64,000 nt of DNA from Loxodes magnus (Eukaryota > Ciliophora > Karyorelictea > Loxodida > Loxodidae), in the NCBI GenBank assembly GCA_946699065.1, contig CAMPDV010000117.1:434001-498000 (forward strand), written 5' to 3'. Each line of letters begins with the position of its first letter. The first letter of the stretch is position 1. Position numbers and translations under genes: made by a program. This document shows positions 26,871 through 40,942 of the stretch, in pieces. The notes under the pieces are model-generated. The model made no database searches. It worked only from the letters and a program-made list of their open reading frames with translations, and was not told where the DNA came from.

Positions 26871-28363
26871 TCATTTCTTATATTGCTTAGTTATCTCAAA
26901 GAAAATTTCTCTGGCTGGTACCTTTGCTTTTAATTTAATGCATAGTAAATAAATTCCAGATAACTTTCTGTGTAAGGTATAAGTTTCAGGAGGAGGTGGA
27001 CTTAGTCTGTGCTTTCCCATAATAGGAATTAATTCAGCCATTCTAAATAAATAAAAGCTAATTACCTGGATGTTATACTTTAATTTCCAAAATCGAAATT
27101 TCCCTAGTATTTAAGAGGGTCTCCAACTACAAATATACTTTCCAAATGTGCATTTAACATGAGAGCGGTCTCTTCACCAGTTAAATACTTTAATCTTTTA
27201 CTAGCCTCGTATACCATCTGGCGATTACGAATTGAAGCACCATATACAACTTCAAAATAATCCTTGATGAAGTTATCATCATAAGTCATGCAGGCACCAA
27301 AATCTAATAAGACCAATTTATCATTCTTTAAGTCATATAAAAAGTTTCCTGGATTTGGATCAGTTTACATAAACTTAAAATCGAAAATTTCTTTGATAAC
27401 TAACTCCAAAAGTCTACTTCCTATTTCATCTCTTAAGTCCTAAGAGCCATGTTCAGCTATTTCTTCTAAATCAGTTCCTTGCATGAATTCAGTTGTAATT
27501 ATATTTCTTGTTGAAAAATCCTTGTAAAGTTTTGGGATTTTGTATCGTTTGTCATTTCTAAAAAGCTAATAAAATCTTTATAAGAACTCAGCTTCACGTG
27601 AATAATTGCATTCCTATATTAACTCTTCTCTGATATGCTAGATCATAACATCAAAGTAAAGAGCTTTTGGAAGAATATTAGTCCAGGTGACAAGTCTATA
27701 CATATTATTTAGATCACTATCAATACTTTACTAAACTCCAGGAAATTGTATTTTAACGGCAACATCAACACCTTCTATTTTACCTTTATGAACTTGGCCG
27801 ATACTTGCAGCTGCAAATGGAATAGTATTGAAATCATTGAATCTACTTTCCCATTTTTCCCCTAAGTTATCAGTTAATACTTTCTTGAGTTAATGATCAG
27901 GCATAGCATCGGCTTTTGATCTGGATTACTCTAAAGCCTTTAAAAGTTTAGCGCTAAACATGCTTTAATCTTAAAAGCTTAAAAATTAGCCCAATTTCAG
28001 AGCTGCTCCTCTCATTTTCAGCAATGTTTTTGTTAGATAGTCTATATTATGATCTGACATGGCATGTTCTTTGATATCACCTTTAAATCCTGTCTTCATT
28101 GAAGATGATATAGTAGATGTCGCTAATTTAGCACCAAGTTTTCCAAATCCCCAAGCTCTCTAAAGTGAAGATGATGGTACTTCTTCATAAGTTGGCTTAT
28201 ACTCAGCTTTTTCTTTTTTCTGTCCCGTTGAAGCTACATACTTATCTTTGCTCATTTAAGGAATACCATCTATTCAATGTGAATAAGTAACAGTGCTGGC
28301 TATTTCCTTTGATATTTTAAATATTGAAGACCCTATTACTGAAAGATCTTTCAGAAGGGACAT
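26871..28363 (-). CDS. COQ8: COQ8/ADCK (UbiB family) atypical kinase
   Basis: ATG at 28363, TGA at 26871, one 23-nt intron (27043-27065, GTAATT..TTTAG); 489 residues. The UbiB-specific KxGQ motif is in GAALKLGQFLSFQD (about 121-132), the Ala-rich nucleotide loop in AAASIGQVHKG, the catalytic-type loop in FMQTDPNPGNFLYD and the metal-binding DFG in VLLDFGACM. After the intron the C-terminus (GKHRLSPPPPETYTLHRKLSG) is diagnostic for ADCK3/4/COQ8. These proteins act on the matrix face of the mitochondrial inner membrane and support coenzyme Q synthesis through ATPase activity rather than protein phosphorylation. A long Ser/Lys-rich N-terminus may target it. Trp codons seen are TGG only. Confidence 0.95.
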
Positions 28364-29495
28364 TTTAATTTATTTTAACTACTATTAAACTAATTAAATT
28401 ACACTTGCTTTATATAAAGAATACAATCACTCTCACTCTAATCATTTCCATTCTTTTAATCTATTATACATTCTTAAAAGAAGCAATTAAGCTTTTTATA
28501 ATGAATACTGTTATACTTTTACTCTAAATATAAATAAAGTACTTACTATTTATTTTCATATCTCTTATTTACTACTTACCATTTGATTAAATTAGACTAT
28601 TTGCAGTGAATGTCTTTTTATGATAAAAGTACTGTCTTTTCAAAATTAGATTACTATTTTATTAGCAAATCGAGTAATTAAGCTAGAATATTTTTGATTA
28701 TTTGCCTTTTTATAATAAATAATCTTTATCTAATCACTTTGATTGAAACTATTAAACAAGTATAATTTCGCAAATTCTAGTTTCTTATTAGAAATGTACT
28801 ATTTTCTCTTCAGAAATGCGTTCTTAAAGTTATATCTGGTTTATTAGTCTTTAGTAATTACTTTGATTATGAAATATAATATTAAATTATGATACTTCTA
28901 GCTAAATACCAGACTCCTTTATCTATCCTTCTCATTTTAGCTAAATTTCTTTATATTAATGAAAAGTCTATATTATCAAGCTTTCAAATAGTTGAATATA
29001 TAACTAGAGATTAGTTATGAGAAAGTCTAAAACCTTTATAAATAGTAAAGAGTGATACTATCATATTTTATATAATTATATTTAATAAGCAAGCATCTTT
29101 AAGTTTATTTGCAGTTATGTATCTCTCTAGTGAAAGAAGAAAAGAGGATTTAAATAAAGTATTAAGACCCAAGTTAATATCCCTTAAAATAGTATTAACC
29201 TAATAAAGAAATAAGCACTCTAATAATTTATCTATGATGATTAATAGTGAGTATCTAGTAAAATACCTTAAAGCAAATAATTTTGCTTATACTTTTGGCA
29301 TTTATAGCTACATTTAGTAAAGTTTATAAATAAAGTGTAAGCTAAAATTAAAATAAGCTTTTTAATTTAAAAGTCTTAAGTAGTCCTTAAGCTTACTTTT
29401 AATAGAAAATAGCTATTTCAAAAAGAATCTAAAGAGAAAGGTAGATTTAGTTGAATTAGTAAAAAGGCTAATTCAATAATTAAAATTAAATATAA
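28364..29495. other. spacer between divergent genes
   Basis: 1.1 kb of AT-rich DNA upstream of COQ8 and of the membrane protein at 29496. No conserved ORF or RNA gene seen. Confidence 0.5.
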
Positions 29496-30215
29496 ATGAG
29501 ATCTTTAAGGGATTGTATTCCAAATTCAAGTGTAGACATAGAAAAGCTAGAATATTTAATGCGATAAGTTCTGGTGATTGAAACTTCCTATTAGCTCATA
29601 ACACTCCTTTGCTATTTGATATTTTTCGTTTTTAAGCACATTTTTATTTGGTTTTTTTTACGAATTTTTACTTCTTACTTAGTATTCAAATCTCGTGTGG
29701 CTTGGAGTTTATTCAGTGTTTTTATGTTGTTACTAATATGCCTTTTGGATTATGCTCATTATAAAAAGAAAATAAAGTATTATAAGGTAGCCTACTTATA
29801 CATAGGACTAAAATTACTCTCCATTGTTATATTCTTATTAGGGATCTTTCATTAGTTCCAACAATTTATGGATTTTTTAATTAGAGAAGATTTACTTTCA
29901 GCAGCATGGGAAGAATTTCTAGAACTATTTGACTATAAAGAATATTTCCAGTATAACGAATTCTAGAGAGTTTATATCTTCATCATAGCTGTCTTATTTG
30001 CCTTTTAGTTCAACTTCTACATGATATAAATCTTCCTATTGTGGAATTTATACTGGGTTATCTAATATACTTTTGAAGCTGATTAGTATGGAAAAAGGAA
30101 ACAAGTTAAAGAAATACAATTGGAAAACATAAAGTAAGAATCAGAGTTAGATGAAGAGGATAAAGAAGAAAAGTACGATCTCGTATTTAAATTAAAGTCA
30201 TAGGCTAGCTAATGA
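29496..30215 (+). CDS. multi-pass membrane protein with acidic tail, unknown
   Basis: 239 residues, one exon, ATG 29496 to TGA 30213. Four or five hydrophobic segments occupy residues about 30-170 (for example LIFFVFKHIFIWFFLRIF, WSLFSVFMLLLICLL and VYIFIIAVLFAFQFNFY), followed by a charged C-terminal tail rich in Glu, Lys and Gln. A later ATG at 29559 is possible, but the upstream one keeps a normal soluble leader. I recognise no domain. It lies 800 bp upstream of a second multi-pass protein with a RING finger, similar in size and TM layout but without a RING itself; the two could be distant paralogues. All five Trp seen are TGG. Confidence 0.75.
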
Positions 30216-31016
30216 AACTTATTATTTTACTACTTTCATTTATCATCTGCTTTTTGTGCCTTTCATTATACCTCTTATTCTATTTATCCTTTCTTAAATC
30301 TAGCTAACAATATGCTTAATTAATATAAATACTGATTATAAGTAAATTGCTAAGAATAAATTATAACATATTGCTTATTTTATCCACTAGCAAGAACTTT
30401 TATTTTAGTAATGATAAAATAAGATAAATGCAACTATTAATAAGACTTAGAGTGATTCTCATTCTAAATGATATCAACTAATCAATTATTATTAAATATA
30501 TTACTCTATAACCTAGTTATATGGGATATTAAACTAAAGCACTATAATGCTAGTTATTTAAATTATTAACTAATAATAAGCACTATCTAAATAGATCTAT
30601 TAACACTAGTAATAATTTAAGTTGACTATATATAAGCTATAAATATCATATTATTAAGGTAGTAGTTCTGTATACTTTAATAAAGATTATTTATAATAGT
30701 GGTAATTAGATATTGCATACTTAGTTATTTTATTACTAAAATTATAATTAAAGTCTATTATTTAAAATTAGTTCTGAATAGCTAAATATATCATATATCT
30801 TTATGCGGCAATTAATAAGAGGCCTATTATAAGCCTAATAAATTATTAGCAATATCTTATAGTTTTGGATATTTTAACTAGTTACTGTTTGTATTGTTAG
30901 GTCTATAGAGTAAGAAACTTCTAAGTATAATTAATTTTTGGTTAGGCAATTAATTATTTACTTTCACTTAAAATATCCTTAGTAATTAAATAATAGAAAT
31001 AAAAAGGATTTGCATA
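30216..31016. other. spacer between two + strand membrane-protein genes
   Basis: 800 bp of AT-rich DNA with no feature recognised. Confidence 0.5.
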
Positions 31017-31892
31017 ATGGCGAGAGTTATTATATAGAAATGCTTTTTTTGCATTGATTTAAAAAAAGCAGTTCTTTATATATTTTTGATGGATATAACA
31101 ATAGGATTAGCTTGCTTTGTAATATCGCTAACAAGACAAGTTAATAACACCTAATGGTTATTAGCTATTGTTTTTGTCTTCTAATTCTTTTTTGCATTTG
31201 CTGCTTAGTGTGCCAGAGGAATTCTCAAATATCAACTACTTTATACTTACTCCGCTTATAAAGGAATAACAATTTTGGTATTTTTTGTGATATGTCTAGT
31301 GTATTAATCTCTGCTGGATAAACTATTTGGTACTAAGTTTTTTAAGCAAAAAGGATGGGAGGATTAAACTATTAAAACTGTAATTGCTATGGTTTTTATT
31401 GTTATTTCTTTATATTTTTCTCTTGTTATTTTTTCCTGGGGAGCTAGAGTTCATAATTACTATCTGACATTGAATGAAATTGCTTAGCAGCAGTTTTTTG
31501 AAAGTATTTTAAATGAAGATTAGTTATTATTTTAAGGAAGATAAATAGAAGGACTTTCAAATTCAGAAATTTAAAGATTAGAAACTGTTAAAAAATCATT
31601 TCGTGGGAAGAGCAAAACTAGTAGCGCTTCTAGTAGATATGAAAAAACGACTGTATGTGCAATTTGTTATGCTGAAATGGAGCCAAATGAATTTATGAGA
31701 GTTTTAAAATGTAGTCATAGGTTCCATTAAAAATGCATTGATCAGTGGCTGACAAGAAGTCGAAACTGTCCTAATTGTAGATTAGAACAAGTTTAACTTT
31801 GTATTTAGTTTGCTCTAAAATAATAAATTATTTGCTTCCTTTTAGATTTTACTTTTATATTTCAAATTAGAATCTTTTATATAAACAGCTGA
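31017..31892 (+). CDS. membrane-anchored RING-H2 E3 ubiquitin ligase
   Basis: 291 residues from ATG 31017 to TGA 31890, no intron. Four transmembrane segments lie at about 18-38, 48-68, 83-100 and 121-140 (VIAMVFIVISLYFSLVIFSW). A cytosolic linker with a basic Ser-rich patch leads to a RING-H2 finger from residue 214: CAIC, then LKCSHRFHQKCIDQWL and CPNCR, the C3H2C3 order of membrane E3 ligases. About 30 further residues follow the finger before the first TGA; if TAA were a stop here the protein would end sooner, but no other gene in the window does that. It should recruit E2 enzymes to ubiquitinate membrane or luminal substrates; the target compartment cannot be read from sequence. Confidence 0.9.
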
Positions 31893-32362
31893 ATACATAT
31901 TCATACTACTAAGATAGCCTTAATTTAAAGCAAGTTGTTTATTTATAGTTTTAGCTTTTTTATAATAAAAATAATCCTTATACCTTAGCAAATTTTGCAA
32001 GTATAATCAAATTTAGTTTAATAGATTAAATTTTAAACTTTAGTAGCAAATTAAATATTTAATAATCAAATTATTCTTTAACTAGTTTTATCAAAGCTTA
32101 ATCGATAGTAGCAGGAAAGGAAACTTGAAGTAATATATTGAATAATTAAAACAATAGTAACCTTCAAATTTTTATTTCATTTCTCAAACTTAAATTTTTC
32201 TTTATTTTCTTTAAAAAATAAAAATTTTATTTATCACCTTTAGTAAAAAATATTTATTTGCATGTATAAAAGGATAAAGATTAAAGAATAAAGAATGAGA
32301 TGAAAAACTCATTGAAGCATCTTATAAGGAATATTTTATTATAATTAAACAATGAAGTATTT
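31893..32362. other. spacer between convergent genes
   Basis: 470 bp between the RING gene stop and the stop of the giant coiled-coil gene. AT-rich, no feature seen. Confidence 0.5.
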
Positions 32363-35300
32363 TCAGTTTTTGAAAATTGTCTTCCTCTTTTTCTTTACAT
32401 TTGTGTTTCTTTCGTTTTCTATCTATTGTTTTTAGACTGGAGAATAAAACATCATAGAATAAATTATTTATATTAGACCTTCTGCCTCATTACATCTAAA
32501 TCAAAAACTTACAATGTAGGAAGCATTTATAAAAATTTTCCTACTACTTCTTTGAGGTGTTCCATAGATTATGATTCAGTTTGCATTAAAGCTCTTTAAT
32601 ATTTACGCTCTAATTCTTTCATTTCATCAGTGACAATTTTAAGCTGTATGAAAAATTACTTATTGCTAATTTAATCTTAATAAGTTCTCATTTTATTCAA
32701 GTTCCTACTTCAATTATTTATTAATAGAAATAAGTTTGTAAATGTTTTCGTTTTTTTCTAAGTTAGTTTTTTCTTGACTTTCTATTAAATTAGTTTGACA
32801 TGAGCGATTTTATTTTACTTACTTTTCCTATCTAAAAGCATAATTTAGATAACCTTCTGTATTTTAAAATTCTTAAGCGAAATTTTTTTGTACATTTTCT
32901 TGTTAAAACTTTATATTTTCACTTCCTACTATTATTTAGTCAGACTCTTAGTTAATTTTACTCTCATATATAACTCCAGTTGTATTTCTTAAATTAATAT
33001 TTTCTAATTCAAGAGTTGTTTATGTTGCCTTTTATTTTAAAAGTTTCATTGGATGTATTAATGATTTTTATGCGTTTTAAAGATATTTATCCAACTTTTC
33101 TAGTACATCATTTGTATTAATTTCTTCCTATCCAAAGCCATTTTATATTAGTCAACTCTATATTTTTTTATTTACACTACTTATTTATTTTTTCAGGACT
33201 TCTTCTTCAATGGCTGGTAAATCAGGAACTTCCCCACTTCTTTGTGTTTCAAAAGCTATCAATTCACTTTAAGATCACCAATGGAATGATTACTAATTAA
33301 TTTAGATTAAGCATCATATGTTTTCAAGATATCTGACTCTTTTACATATGATGTATTAAATTTTACTTTTACTTGTTATTAACTTCTATTTACTTCCTGA
33401 TAATGATTGCTCTTCTCCTTAGAATTATGTATTAGTTTCTTGAGGTAGAGAATCAAACAAATCATCATTAGAAATACTGAAGATATTGCTTTGCTCACTT
33501 GTTCTTTATGAAACTAAATATTAAGGCTAATTATCCTAGCGTACTTTAAATTGAAGTGAATTGATTTCTTCTTAAAGCTTTTCAATTTGACTTATCAAAG
33601 ATTATTTTTTGGCTTTTCATTTATTTTTTGCTTCATCTTATCTAGTTAAAAACTATTTCTTAAGACTAGCAATGCTTTCTTCTGCATTTAAATATTTCTC
33701 TTATACAATCTTTAGATTCAGTTGCAAGTTATATTTATCGTTTTCTAGCTACTTTTGAAGATTTGCATCTTCATTAATATTTTCTCTTTAATCACTCTAA
33801 GAAAGTTCTTAAGATTAAAGTTATTATTGCAATTTAACTTCATCGAACACAATGGATTATTATAGCTCCTAAATATCAATAGATGATGATATATCTTTCT
33901 CTTTAAGTTACTTTATCAGCATTTATAGTTTATTCTCATATGTTTTAATCATTTTTTTAAACTCTAAGTTTTGCTGCTAAATTAAGCTGGTTTTTTTCAA
34001 TTCTTTTTACAACTTTAAGCAGTGAGTGCTTATTTTTTCAAATTCACTTTTTAGTTAACTCTTAGGTATCTCATTTTTAATTAAATTATATTGACTTTAA
34101 AATTCTTCTTTTTCATCAAGCACTTATGCAAGTTGAGAGTTTTTTTGTTCTAGCATTTCTTTAAGATTCTTTTAAATTTCCATTTTTTCCATTATAGTTT
34201 GCTTCTTTAGTTGAATTTCCTTTTAAAGTTGGTTATTTTTTATTATATACTATTATAAAACGTCTTACAACTCTTTTTATCCTTCTATTTTTTCATAAAC
34301 TCTTGTAAGATCCTCATTTAGCATTTTAATATGTTCTTATCTTCAACTCAATAACTCTTTTAATTCTTGCACTTCAATTTCTAAATCACTTCTCTAATTT
34401 TTTCTACCAGAGTCTTTTTCTTTTTCTTATAGAATTCTTTCCAGTTACTGTAGTTCCTCTTAAAGGTCTTATATTTTATCTTGCAATTTATCTTTTTAGA
34501 TGTCCTTATAAGTTTAGAATATTTCTAGCATTCACTTTATTCTTTTCTATGTAGATATTATTTAGTTTCCATAAATATCATTTGTCTTACTAAGGAATTC
34601 GAAATATTCTTTTAATTTTTCCAAAGAAGACTATAGAATTAATTCTATCTAATAAAGAGAAAATTCCTTGCATTCTATCTATAAAAGCTTTGATAAGGGT
34701 TGAATATACTTAATCATTGATTTTGAAGTTATATTTGTTTCTTCTTTACTAGAATCTTTTACCCCTTTACTTAAAAGAACTTTTTGAAGATCCTAATTTT
34801 CTTTGAGAAGTTGCTATTATACGTTTTTAGAACTCTAAAGATCATCTTGAAGCTTTTAGATTGTTTCTTCGAACTGCTTTAGTTCCTTTAATTTCTAGTT
34901 CATTCTTTTTTTGAGAGATTCTATTTCATCCTTTAATTAATTGACTAAATTTTGATTGGATTTAGTTTCTTCATTAAAAGATGATTAACTTCCTTCTTCT
35001 ATCTAAATTTTAGTTATCTATTTAGTAATTTACAATTCCTCTCTGCTTTATTCCAGTTCTTTCAGTACCTTTCTTAATTAATCTTAAGTTTATTTCAAAG
35101 TTATTTTTAATTAATTGTTGTCAGAGATTTTGTAGTTATCTAGCTACTGATTGAGGAAAGTCACTTTATCTTATCATTATTAAATCTCTTTATCCTTAGT
35201 TTCGGGATAAGTTGTTTACTAACTTTACTTACCAATAAGATCTTATTTTGAGTTCAAAAGATATTTGGGCTAAATTTAATTATCTAAATAGTTTTTTCTA

Positions 35301-38300
35301 TTTAATTCAAATTATGAAGATTGCTAAGAAACTTGCTAATTTTCATTGGTCTGCTTTGCCTTATCTTACATTAAAGTAACGCTTTAATAATCTTTCATCT
35401 ATATTTTCTATAAAAACTCCTAATTTTCTTCCTACTCTCAATTAATTTTCTCTTATTAAAATTCTTTTCTCGAATATTCTCTTTCTTATTGTCATGATTC
35501 AAGACTTTTCTATAAAGCATTAAAAATTTTATTGTTACTTTAATCATATACCTTTAATTAGTGGATTTATTTTTATTTCTAAAGTACTTTTATTGTATCT
35601 TTTAGTAAATGCTTGAAAGTCTTTAGAACTTTTATCTTCTAAAATAAAGAATCCTGACTTTGTAAATAACTCTTTTCTTTTTCCTTTAGATTTTTTATCT
35701 CTATGTCTTTGTTTTACACTGATTAAAGAAGTTCTTCTATTTTAGCTTTATACTTTTAAAGCTTTTACTCCAGTAGTTTTAGCTCTTCTTCTTTTTATTG
35801 ATTTTGGCTGTCTTATTAGCCAGTTTTAGACTTTTAAGCTTAATTTGAATTTCTATTTTCTTTTAACGTTTGTTTTTTTTATTGAGGACCAACCTAATGT
35901 TTAAATTCAATGTTCTAGTTTTATTTTTATTTTTCAGATTTATAATTAATTGTTTTTTTCTTATTTTCTAATAAATTATTTTCCATATGAACATCTCGCG
36001 ATAAATATACACTAGAAAGTTTTGCTATATTATCGGTTATATCTTCTAAGCTATCGAGTGATTCAATTTAAATTAACTTAATATCTTACTATTTATGAAA
36101 AGTTTCTGATATTATCTAATTCTCCTCGTTTTAAGCCTAAAACTCTTATTTTATCTATTCGTTTTCTTTCATAACATTATTTAACTTGTCCTAGAGATTC
36201 TCTAAGCTTTAAGAAAGTTATTCATTTTGTATCGTTAAGGTTTGCTTATTTTATTCCAAGTTTTAGCTTTACTTTGCTAGATTTTGATTTTAAACTTACA
36301 GTAAATTAATTTAATTCATTAGTTTTTTGTGGATTTCTTTAAGTTAAAGATTTTCTTCACTCACTTTACTATTAAGTTCCTGCAAATTACGAATTTCTAA
36401 TAGTTAGTTATTTTAAAGTTCTGATCTATTCAATTATGTTAACTATAATTAGATCTTTTCATTTAATTACTGAATTTCTTATTTAAGTTACTGGTTTTCT
36501 TGTTCTAAAGATAAGCTAGAAATTTATTTTTTTTCTAGAAAAGTTTATGATTTCTAGATATATTAGATTTAACCCTTTTCATGAGTTTTAGTTAATTGAA
36601 TATCAAGATTATTGAAATAATCGATATTCTGTTAAGTTCCTAAATCTTTTTAATAATTAATAAGTATTTGTCTCAATTTTTCTTTAGTTACTTAGTTTTC
36701 TGGCTCTTAATTTGATAAGTTAACTATTTATTATACTACTGACTGAAAACATTATTCAGCATTTTTCGTTTATTTTTCTAAAGCTTCTTTCTAGCTCTAG
36801 AGTTCATCAAATTAAGAAGATAATTTGTTAAATGCTTAGGTTTGTTAGTTGTATTTTTAGCAAACGACTTCATGCTTCTAATTTAAGTTTTGGATTTGCT
36901 TTTCTTTGTAAACTACTTTGCTAATTCCTTACTAAATCTAATTTTCTTAATCATTAAGCTTAGTATTTGCTTGCTATATTTATTGCTTTAGATTGTTGAT
37001 TTCTTCTTAAATATTTACAAATTAAGGCTATGTTGAAGCTTCCTAATTATTTTGAGTTTCTTCTTCCTGAAGAAGAAATTTTTTATTGCTTTTCATTTCA
37101 TTTTGATTCTTTGTTTCCTCTTTTATTTTCAAATGTTCTGTTTAAAAATTCCTATTTATATTCTACTATTCAGATATGTTTGGTTAAAATCTTTAAATTT
37201 CTTAATTATTATTAATTAGTTTATTTTGAGTACTTTACTACTTTTGTAAATCGTTTAATTATTAATGGAGTGATTAAATTTCATTTTAAAGTTGATATAT
37301 TTTTTTAGTCTATTCTTACATTTTTTATTAGGTATCTGGAAGTTCACATGTTACTCCGGATAAAAGATTTGTGATTTCTTAATATTTTTCATATAATTCA
37401 GCGGCATTTTCTATCTCCTTTTAAATTTCTTCTTCATTTTATAACTATAAGTGCATATAATTTGCCTTATACTATTCTGCATGATAATTAAGTTCATCAT
37501 TTTCTTAGCTAAGTTGGACATTAAGGGATTTTTATTAGTAAAACTGTTATTTGTAGTTAGTTGCCTCTTATTTTTAGATTTCTAACTATTCTTGTAATTA
37601 ATCATAAGTTTTCTATAAGCTTTGGAGCTCCTCTTCTTTATTAATCACTATCTGGTTTATTTAAGCAATTTACTGCTAAAATTAATTTTTATCATTCTAC
37701 ATATAGTCTAATATTTCTTAAAGCTCTTCAATTTTACTCTAATGATACTCTTGTTATTTCTATAGCATATATTCAAGTTCTTATCGTTGTAATAATAGTT
37801 AGTTCAAATCACTTTCTAATTATTAAACTTTTTCATCTTAAGATTCTTGTATAATTTCCTCTGGATCGTTTTCAGCTTGTTCTTACATTTGCTAAGAAAG
37901 CTCCATCAAACTTTGTAAATCTTCTGTTAGTTTCTTTTTAAGTGTTTAACTAAAGGAATTTAATTAATTTTCCTATTTGCTTAGTTTACTTTCCAGTTAA
38001 TTATATTTTGTCTACATTTAACACTCAATTTGCTGAATTTACTGTTGAAGTTTTTGTTGAGTTTTATCTAATAAATTTTTATTCTCCATTTCTAATTGTT
38101 CCTTTGCAGAGATGAGACTGTTGAGCTAAATTTATGTTTTTTCTAGCTAAGAACGTAAAATTTATTCTTACTAAGTGAACTAAGAATTTTTATCTTTGTA
38201 TTATTTTTCTTTCTAAGAAATAATGTTTTAGCTTTCCTTATCCTTCTCAATATACGATTGAATGTCAGAGAGTAACTTCTTATTTTCTTCTTATAGCTTT

Positions 38301-39643
38301 TGCATTTTATTTTAAATTATCTACTTTTCAGTTTGTAACTGTTGGCATTTACTTTTTTCATTAGATAATTGAGTATTTAATTCTTTTATTTGCTTCTCAT
38401 GCTCCTCCAGATTATTTTCAGATTATAAAGCTTTTTCCTTATTATGGTCGGTTCTACGTTTATTCTCTATTAATTTTTAGCAAGGCAAATTTTCTTCTTT
38501 GTGTATTGTAAATTTGCTTATTAACTCTTGCTTTTCTTATCTAAGATAAATGCTTTCATTACTTACATCTAGAAACTTTTATTTAATATCTTGCAATTCA
38601 ACTTCTAAGTTACTTAAGTTTCGTACAAGCCTTTCATTTATTTCTTATTACTTTTGGAGATCTTTTTGTAATTTTACCGCTTCAATTTGCATATTTTCAC
38701 CTCTTTCTATGTAATTAGCTTCATTTGACTTCGAAATTCCAGTACTTGTTATCATTTTTTTAAGCTCAAAAGATTTTTACTTTGTTTCAATTTTTCCTTT
38801 TTGATTAAGTATTTTTTCGTTTTGCAAATCTTGTGACAAAGATACGGTTTTTTTCCTAATAGCAGGACTTTGTTAATTATTGATTTTCTTTTGCTCTAAG
38901 CAAGCTTAAGATTTGGTGGTATTGAAAGGAGAGCAAGTTTGACTTTTATTTTAATTATGAAATTAGGTAATTTACACGGAACAGTTTCCTAGTTTTTTTT
39001 AGATTTAGCTGGATAGTGTTTCTAGCTTATTTTTTTCATTATCAAGCTTATTTTATATATTCTAAATATTCTAAGCTCCCTATTTCGTAAACTGCTTATC
39101 AAAAAGGCTCTAAGACATTGCTTTTTGGTTTTTTTATTCTTAGTTACTTTGATTCTTTTATTAAATTTTGTATTTGGTAGGCATTTAGGGAGTTAAAGCC
39201 CTTATGTTAGTAGCCAGTTGATATTATTGAAGAATATTCTGATTAGAAAAAGTTAAAGAAGGAGAATAAGATCTCTTCTACAACCTTTTGGCACTATTTG
39301 TCAAGAGTTCTTGTATTTTAACTGACTTCTTCACTAGTTCATCTCTTAAGTCTGATATTTCTAGATTGGATAATGCTTATGGAGCTACTTCATTGAAATT
39401 TTCAGGAACCATTATTCTGGATCTATTACTTGATAAAGACTTTTATTCATTTTAAGAGTAAACGTTTTGCTTTTAGGTTTCTTTGAGAGAAATTAAATTG
39501 GAGGAATGAGTTATTGCATAATTAGACTGAACAGGGCGAGCAGTGAAAATGATTTAGTATTGTTAAGGTTCAGATGGAGCACTTCTAGGTATATTCAAAC
39601 TTGATGATCTGTTCTAATGATTGAATATATCTGACTTTCTCAT
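32363..39643 (-). CDS. giant coiled-coil protein
   Basis: ATG at 39643 and TGA at 32363 enclose 7.3 kb that reads as one frame of 2,415 residues once two introns are removed: 32644-32659 (16 nt, GTAATT..ACAG) and 32496-32512 (17 nt, GTAAGT..TTAG). The total minus introns is an exact multiple of three. The first 220 residues are Ser/Pro-rich and probably disordered; the rest, to about residue 2150, is almost unbroken heptad coiled coil rich in Gln, Glu, Lys and Leu. The last 250 residues are less repetitive (SELIAFETQRSGEVPDLP, NGFGQEEINTNDVLEKLDKYL) and end in a basic tail. No motor or known domain was found. The first 1,370 codons hold no TGA; about nine TGA-Trp lie in the distal half. Likely a centrosomal, basal-body or Golgi-type tether, by architecture only. 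Confidence 0.9.
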
Positions 39644-40942
39644 TTTAAATAACAAAAACAGAAATTTATTAATAAATAGTATTTTACTTCTCTTTACTTA
39701 AAAGTCATTATTACACATATACTTACATCTACAACTCTTTAATCACACTTTCTTCATACTCATACTTGAATCAATCCATAGTTATAATCACTAAAGAAAG
39801 TCTATTCATTATTAAGAGTCTTTAATACATTTCAAAAAAAGGAAAATTAATGGGAGGATTCCAATGAAAAAAACTCTAGTTTATTTTTATAAAAGTAAAA
39901 GATATTATTAGTAACTAGAAAAGCTAGTTCGTATATTTGAAAAATATCACAACTATTTATTTGAATATAAATTAGTTAATAAACCTAACTAATTCCTTAT
40001 CGTTCCCTTTAGTTTCTACCATGTTTTAAAACAATAAAATTAACCATCTAAAATTTAATATTTCGTTATATTTTATAATTTCAGTTTGATTTAGTATTTA
40101 ATAGTTAGGATAATTTGATAAATATGGTTGTTAATTTTTGATCTTTTTATTTGAATACATTCAGAAGAAAATAAACCAAAAGCTAAATTTTCTATTATAG
40201 CAAATCGTATATTCATTTCTATATACATAGCTTATAAACTTAATGCATCTTTTTAGACTTTTAGCTATTAAAATGCTAATCATTTAATCATATATACTGT
40301 TTATTAGAATCTGTAATAATAGAGTAATTAACTTAGAGTTAAGAATATGAAATTCTCCTTTTTCTGAACTGAATTAGTTATGTACTAATATAAGCTTTTA
40401 AATAAGCAAATAATTAAGCAATTATGTGTCTACTGTTATTATCTATATGCAGCTAAATTATTTTCTTACTATCCAACTATAATTAAACATTCCTCACGTA
40501 CTATTAAATCAGTTATCTATATATTTACTCTATCATATTTCACATAATTGAATTAATAATATAAGATGGGAATGAATATAGCCTATCTATATATAAATAT
40601 AACTAAACAATATAAATAATAATTGATAGGACAGATAATTATTAAAGTTAGACTAAAATAATCATTTAAAGCAAATATCTATAGCTATTTAACTACAAAA
40701 ATGCCTATATATTCTATGATTAATAGTTAAAGTAAAATACTATTTTAGAATTGCTATTTAGTACTTAGACTATAAACCCAAAGAATTATATACTATTCTA
40801 AAATATCTCTATCTTCATCTAATTATTATATGTAGTTATCCTTTGAAATACATAATTAAGTGAATATTAAACTATAAAGGCATTTATGAAATATATATGA
40901 ATTAATTAATAAGATATAGTTAGAAATATATATAGTCATAAA
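39644..40942. other. AT-rich spacer upstream of the giant gene
   Basis: About 1.3 kb containing no recognised gene. A + strand frame of about 60 codons near 40966 just beyond it is hydrophobic and probably chance. Confidence 0.5.

Noticed and set aside
32353-32640. A + strand frame with a signal-like start (MKYFQFLKIVFLFFF)
   Set aside because: It lies antisense to the 3' exons of the giant coiled-coil gene, whose frame and introns fit exactly; the hydrophobic run is the complement of Lys-rich codons.
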